A program made the translations under genes and the position numbers. 64,000 nucleotides of DNA from Pseudomonas sihuiensis (lineage in GTDB: Bacteria > Pseudomonadota > Gammaproteobacteria > Pseudomonadales > Pseudomonadaceae), in assembly GCF_900106015.1 (NCBI RefSeq), contig NZ_LT629797.1, forward strand, positions 1,054,001 through 1,118,000. Reading direction: 5' to 3'. Under the pieces are notes generated by a model that was not told the DNA's origin, ran no database searches, and saw nothing but the letters and a program-made list of their open reading frames with translations. Below, piece by piece: positions 58,770 through 64,000 of the stretch. How positions within the stretch are numbered: position 1 is the stretch's first letter; the number at the start of each line of letters is the position of its first letter.

Positions 58770-59928
58770 CGGCAAATCCCAGGCTGCCTTGCTTGACCAG
58801 TTCCCATAGCAGGGTACGCCCCTCGTCGTCGGCCAGCCAGGCGCCGAGGTTTTCCACATGTAACGCATCGGCGCTGCAGATCAGCTTCAGCAGCTCACGC
58901 AGGCGGGCCGACACCAGACGGCTCTGGCCGCTGGCGAACAGCACCAGATCTTCGCCGACTTCCGACCAGGCCATGCGTGCGCTGGGGTTGCGGATGAGGA
59001 TCGCGCCATCTTCCAGTGCGCCAAGGAAGTCTTCTTCCTCGATCTCGATGCCGGCGACCAGCTCCGGGTACTTGGGCTCGGTCATGAACTGGCCGAACCA
59101 GGTCATCAGCAGACGTTCGTCACCCATGTGCTCATTGAGCAGGGCCTTGAGGCGCTCCAGGGCGTCGCGCTGGATCTGGTTGGGATCCTCGCTCGGCTGG
59201 ATGTCGGCATCGCTGTAACGCTCTTCGTCGGGCAGGAACTGGCCGAGGAAGTCGGTGAAATGGGTCAGTACTTCGGCGGCGCTCGGCGCGCGGAAGCCCA
59301 CGGAATAGGTCATGCAATCATCCTCAGCGGTGCCACAGTGGGCGAGGCATGGCGGCAGGTAGAGCATGTCGCCGGGTGCCAGCACCCATTCATCGGTTGG
59401 TTCGAATTGAGCCAGGATCTTCAGATCGGCGTGGGGGAGCAGCGGGCTGTCGGCATCGCACATCTGGCCAATTTGCCAGCGGCGATGACCATGAGCCTGC
59501 AGCAGGAATACGTCGTAGTTGTCGAAATGCGGGCCGACGCCGCCACCGGGGGCAGCGAAGCTGATCATCAGATCGTCGATGCGCCACTTGGGCAGGAATT
59601 TGAAGTCTTCCAGCAGTTCGGCCACTTCCGGGACGAACTGGTCGACGGCTTGTACCAGCAGGGTCCAGTCGCGCTCGGGCAGATCCTGGAAGGTGTCTTC
59701 GTTGAACGGACCGCGCTGCAGCTCCCAGGGGCGCTCGCCATGCTCGATCACCAGGCGCGACTCGACTTCCTCTTCCAGCGCCAGGCCGGCCAGTTCGTCC
59801 GGGCTGATCGGGCTTTCGAAGTCGGGAATGGCCTGACGCACCAGCAGGGGTTTCTTCTGCCAGTAGTCGCGCAGGAATTCACGGGCTGTGAGGCCACCCA
59901 GCAATTGCAGCGGAGTATCAGGATTCAT
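58762..59928 (-). CDS. roxA: Ribosomal protein L16 arginine hydroxylase (RoxA/YcfD)
   Basis: This is a 388-residue JmjC/cupin 2-oxoglutarate- and Fe(II)-dependent oxygenase, near the E. coli YcfD length (373). The metal triad is visible: HFDNYDVFLLQ (about residue 134, H-x-D) and a distal His in LPPCLAHCGTAEDDCMTYSVG (about 197). A C-terminal winged-helix dimer domain follows. It hydroxylates an Arg of ribosomal protein L16. It is the first gene of a four-gene run (roxA-GNAT-PLD-like-secretin-N), 78 bases downstream of the purB stop and after a terminator. Confidence 0.93.
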   Translation of the reverse strand: MNPDTPLQLLGGLTAREFLRDYWQKKPLLVRQAIPDFESPISPDELAGLALEEEVESRLVIEHGERPWELQRGPFNEDTFQDLPERDWTLLVQAVDQFVPEVAELLEDFKFLPKWRIDDLMISFAAPGGGVGPHFDNYDVFLLQAHGHRRWQIGQMCDADSPLLPHADLKILAQFEPTDEWVLAPGDMLYLPPCLAHCGTAEDDCMTYSVGFRAPSAAEVLTHFTDFLGQFLPDEERYSDADIQPSEDPNQIQRDALERLKALLNEHMGDERLLMTWFGQFMTEPKYPELVAGIEIEEEDFLGALEDGAILIRNPSARMAWSEVGEDLVLFASGQSRLVSARLRELLKLICSADALHVENLGAWLADDEGRTLLWELVKQGSLGFADE

Positions 59929-59961
59929 CAGTAAGCCCTTGAAATAGATAAAAACCTTAAA

Positions 59962-59990
59962 ACAAAAACGCCCGGCTCAGCCGGGCGTCC
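59962..59990 (-). terminator. Rho-independent terminator after purB
   Basis: The arms ACGCCCGGCT (59968-59977) and AGCCGGGCGT (59979-59988) form a stem that on the minus strand is followed by T5GT. It lies about 18 bases beyond the purB stop and before roxA. Confidence 0.88.
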
Positions 59991-60006
59991 TCGAGGCTGG
60001 TATGGC

Positions 60007-61497
<1,491 letters not shown>

Positions 61498-61525
61498 TCA
61501 TACATGAAAACCGACGCTTGGCCGC

Positions 61526-62389
61526 CTATGCCCTGCGTCTTGCTACCGATAACAGACTGGCGGCAAAGATCAATGCTGCACCGAGCAGCGAAAGCGTGTC
61601 TGGCGTCTCGCCCCAGAGCAGCCAGGCGATGATGCCGGCGAAGACGATGGCCAGGTAGGCGACCGGGCCGATCAGCCCGGGCGGCGCCAGGCCATAGGCG
61701 CGCGACATGATCACCTGGCTGGCGGTGGCCAGCAGGCCGATGCCCAGCAGCCAGCTAAGTTGCGTGGAGTCGAGCGGTTGCCAGCTCCAGGTCAGCGGGA
61801 TGGCGGAGAACAGTGCACTGAACAGCGAGAAATAGAAGACGATGCGCGTGGCCGGTTCGCTGTCGCTCATTTCGCGGATGGAGACGAAGGCGAAGGCGGC
61901 CAGCAGGCTGGCGGCCAGGCCAAACAGCGCGGGCCCCTCGAACAGGGCGGCGCTGGGCTTGGCCACCAGCAGTACCCCGCACAGGCCGATCAGGCTGCTG
62001 ATCAGCATGCGCCGCGTCAGCGGCTCCTTGAGCCAGATATGTGCGATCAGCGGGGTAAATACCGGCGCCGAATAGGTGAACAGCATGGCGTCGGCCAGTG
62101 GCAGGTGGGCGATGGCGTAGAAGAAGCAGTACATCGCCGCCAGGCCGTAGGTGGTGCGCCACAGATGGGATTTCAGCCGTGTCGTGCGCAGAGGACGAAC
62201 ACCGCGTACCAGCAGCAGCGGCAGAAAGAACAGCACGCCGACCAGATTGCGGAAGAACACCACCGACTCGTTGTTGACGCTGACGGATATCTCGCGGATG
62301 CCGACTCCGGTAAAGGCGAACAGCAGCGCCGAGAGCGCCAGCAGCAGGGCACCCTGAAGGGGTTTTACGCTGCGGCTGGCGGGCTCCAT
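61526..62389 (-). CDS. DMT/EamA-family permease
   Basis: This is a 287-residue membrane protein with ten predicted helices in two EamA repeats (first half ending about residue 140, second beginning LISSLIGLCGVLLVAKPSAA). EamA members export small metabolites such as amino acids or purines; the substrate is unknown. It starts only two bases after the hflD stop, so it is probably co-transcribed with mnmA-hflD. purB begins 148 bases downstream. Confidence 0.88.
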   Translation of the reverse strand: MEPASRSVKPLQGALLLALSALLFAFTGVGIREISVSVNNESVVFFRNLVGVLFFLPLLLVRGVRPLRTTRLKSHLWRTTYGLAAMYCFFYAIAHLPLADAMLFTYSAPVFTPLIAHIWLKEPLTRRMLISSLIGLCGVLLVAKPSAALFEGPALFGLAASLLAAFAFVSIREMSDSEPATRIVFYFSLFSALFSAIPLTWSWQPLDSTQLSWLLGIGLLATASQVIMSRAYGLAPPGLIGPVAYLAIVFAGIIAWLLWGETPDTLSLLGAALIFAASLLSVARRRA

Positions 62390-62391
62390 GG

Positions 62392-63012
62392 TCAGCTTCG
62401 CGTCAGTTCGTAGAGTTCTTTGAGCAGCTTGCTGCGGCTGAACACCAACTGCCAGCGGTGGCCGCCGAGCTGACGCCAGAGGCGCGCCGAGCGGATGCCG
62501 GCGAGCAGCAGGGCGCGGATTTTTGCCGCGTTGTTCGGCTGCTGCAGGAAGCGCATGTCGCCGTGCACCTGAATGCGCTGGCGGAAGGTGCTGATGGTGT
62601 CCTGATACAGGCCGCCGCAGGCGGCAATGACGTTGTCATGGACCAGGCCGAAATGCTCGACCTGTTGCTGGATCTGATCCAGCCGGCTGCCCATCACCTG
62701 CAGCATGTCGCTGCGCTTGTCCAGTTGCCGCTCCAGGCCGATCATCGCCAGCGCATAGCGCAGCGGCTCGCGCTGCAGAGCGGATGGGTTGCGCTCCAGC
62801 GAGCTGATCAGGGCGCGATAACCGTCACGCAGGTTGAGGTCGTCGCCGCCGTATACGTCCAGCGTGCTTTTCGGGTCGCGCACCAGCAGGCTGCCCAGCA
62901 TGCAGCCCATAGAGGCTTCGCTGACCTGGCCGGTGCGGGCGATCTTGTCGGCCAGTACGGCGGCTTCGAATACGGCGCCGAGGGCAACCAGTTGCTCCTG
63001 CAGCGGGCTCAT
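62392..63012 (-). CDS. hflD: HflD-family protein
   Basis: This is a 206-residue all-helical protein. The start [20 protein letters not shown] at 63012 overlaps the mnmA stop (ATGA). HflD features: [13 protein letters not shown] (about residue 19), MGCMLGSLL (about 35), and a C-terminus [20 protein letters not shown] followed by [12 protein letters not shown]. In E. coli HflD is a peripheral membrane protein that affects phage lambda CII stability; its general cellular role is unclear. The mnmA-hflD order is conserved in gamma-proteobacteria. Confidence 0.93.
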   Translation of the reverse strand: MSPLQEQLVALGAVFEAAVLADKIARTGQVSEASMGCMLGSLLVRDPKSTLDVYGGDDLNLRDGYRALISSLERNPSALQREPLRYALAMIGLERQLDKRSDMLQVMGSRLDQIQQQVEHFGLVHDNVIAACGGLYQDTISTFRQRIQVHGDMRFLQQPNNAAKIRALLLAGIRSARLWRQLGGHRWQLVFSRSKLLKELYELTRS

Positions 63013-64000
63013 CGGGCGTCCTCGTACCAGGCTTCGGCGGTTTCGATCACGCCGCCGCCGAGGCACACCTCGCCGTCATAGAACACCACGGACTGACCCG
63101 GGGTGACGGCGCGCTGCGGCTCGTCGAACACGGCGCGATAGCCGTTTTCGGTCTTCTCCAGGGTGCAGCTCTGGTCACTCTGGCGGTAGCGCACCTTGGC
63201 CGTGAGGCGGAGCGGAGTGCTCAGGTCCACGGGGTTGACCCAGTAGATGTCCGAGGCGAGCAGGGCGCGGGAGAACAGCCAGGGATGTTCGTTGCCTTGG
63301 CCGACGATCAGCACGTTGCGCGTCAGGTCCTTGCGCAGCACGTACCAGGGATCGTCGCTGGCGTCCTTGAGACCACCGATGCCGAGGCCCTGGCGCTGGC
63401 CGATGGTGTGGTACATCAGGCCGTGATGACGGCCGATGACCTGGCCGTCAGTGGTTTCGATATCGCCAGGCTGCGCCGGCAGGTACTGCTTGAGGAAGTC
63501 GCTGAAGCGGCGCTCGCCGATGAAGCAGATACCGGTGGAGTCCTTCTTCTTCGCCGTGGCCAGCTCGTACTTCTCGGCAATGGCGCGCACCTGCGGCTTT
63601 TCCAGTTCACCGACCGGGAACAGGGTCCTGGCGATCTGCTCGCCGCCGACGGCATGCAGGAAGTAGCTCTGGTCCTTGTTCGGGTCCAGACCCTTGAGCA
63701 GCTCGGTACGGCCATCGATATCGCGGCGACGCACGTAGTGGCCGGTGGCGATCAGGTCGGCGCCGAGGCTTAGGGCGTAGTCGAGGAAGGCTTTGAACTT
63801 GATCTCGCGGTTACACAGGATATCCGGGTTCGGCGTACGTCCGGCCTTGTATTCGGCCAGGAAATGCTCGAACACGTTGTCCCAGTATTCTGCGGCGAAG
63901 TTGGCGGTGTGCAGCTTGATGCCGATGCGATCGCATACGGCCTGGGCGTCGGCCAGGTCGTCCATGGCGGTGCAGTACTCGGTGCCGTCGTCTTCATCCC
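63009..64000 (-). CDS. mnmA: tRNA-specific 2-thiouridylase MnmA (5' end missing)
   Basis: These are the C-terminal 330 or so residues of MnmA; the N-terminal PP-loop (SGGVDSSV) lies beyond the window edge. Visible motifs: [20 protein letters not shown] (first catalytic Cys, about 30 residues into the ATG at 63965), [50 protein letters not shown] (second catalytic Cys) and [15 protein letters not shown]. It forms s2U34 in tRNA Lys, Glu and Gln. Reading frame continues unbroken to the last base of the window. It heads an mnmA-hflD-permease operon. Confidence 0.95.
   Translation of the reverse strand, partial: DEDDGTEYCTAMDDLADAQAVCDRIGIKLHTANFAAEYWDNVFEHFLAEYKAGRTPNPDILCNREIKFKAFLDYALSLGADLIATGHYVRRRDIDGRTELLKGLDPNKDQSYFLHAVGGEQIARTLFPVGELEKPQVRAIAEKYELATAKKKDSTGICFIGERRFSDFLKQYLPAQPGDIETTDGQVIGRHHGLMYHTIGQRQGLGIGGLKDASDDPWYVLRKDLTRNVLIVGQGNEHPWLFSRALLASDIYWVNPVDLSTPLRLTAKVRYRQSDQSCTLEKTENGYRAVFDEPQRAVTPGQSVVFYDGEVCLGGGVIETAEAWYEDAR

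Overview
The window is chromosomal DNA from a gamma-proteobacterium of the genus Pseudomonas. The evidence is high G+C content, Pseudomonas-type REP repeats, a fused nuoCD gene inside a 13-gene nuo operon, a 531-residue isocitrate lyase next to nuo, a MuxABC-OpmB type efflux operon, and the MoxR/DUF58/TgpA cluster. Gene content and order recall P. aeruginosa PAO1 (my recollection, not a search). I see no phage, IS element, CRISPR array, tRNA or rRNA, and nearly all of it looks like core genome. Both ends cut a gene (moxR at the left, mnmA at the right).

Layout. 1-3795: a MoxR ATPase, a DUF58 protein and the inner-membrane transglutaminase TgpA in one overlapping operon. 3868-10050: single genes for a CHAD protein, a thioesterase-like protein, a small DUF962-like membrane protein, a chemoreceptor, TatD and the lytic transglycosylase MltF2. 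10179-12615: a possible 38-residue micro-gene, then a LysR regulator divergent from an ACAD10/11-like acyl-CoA dehydrogenase. 12709-17070: a TerC-family protein, an unusual PstS-OmpA fusion, exonuclease III and a GNAT acetyltransferase. 17139-22546: tamA-tamB. 22722-23222: thiol peroxidase. 23449-32471: the RND tripartite efflux operon muxABC-opmB.

32524-34616: an orphan TRAP solute-binding gene with a good sigma-54 promoter and palindromic upstream sites, and a trans-aconitate methyltransferase. 34744-49626: the complete nuoA-N operon for respiratory complex I, on the minus strand. 50195-54430: a secreted pectinacetylesterase/Notum-like hydrolase, a membrane-anchored helical protein of unknown function, and a Tat-exported PhoX phosphatase behind a likely Pho box. 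54732-56327: isocitrate lyase, with a 26-bp palindrome abutting a strong promoter about 400 bp upstream. 56888-59928: a co-oriented cluster of roxA, a GNAT gene, a PLD-like gene and an orphan secretin-N-domain gene. 60007-64000: purB, a DMT permease, hflD and mnmA.

Functional themes are energy and carbon metabolism (complex I, glyoxylate shunt, C4-dicarboxylate uptake), envelope biogenesis and export (TamAB, MltF2, MuxABC-OpmB), and phosphate scavenging. I found no obvious new multi-gene system. The points most worth a second look are regulatory (dctP, aceA, phoX and terC upstream regions), the micro-ORF at 10179, the PstS-OmpA fusion, and two uncharacterised gene groups at 51638 and 56888-58335.
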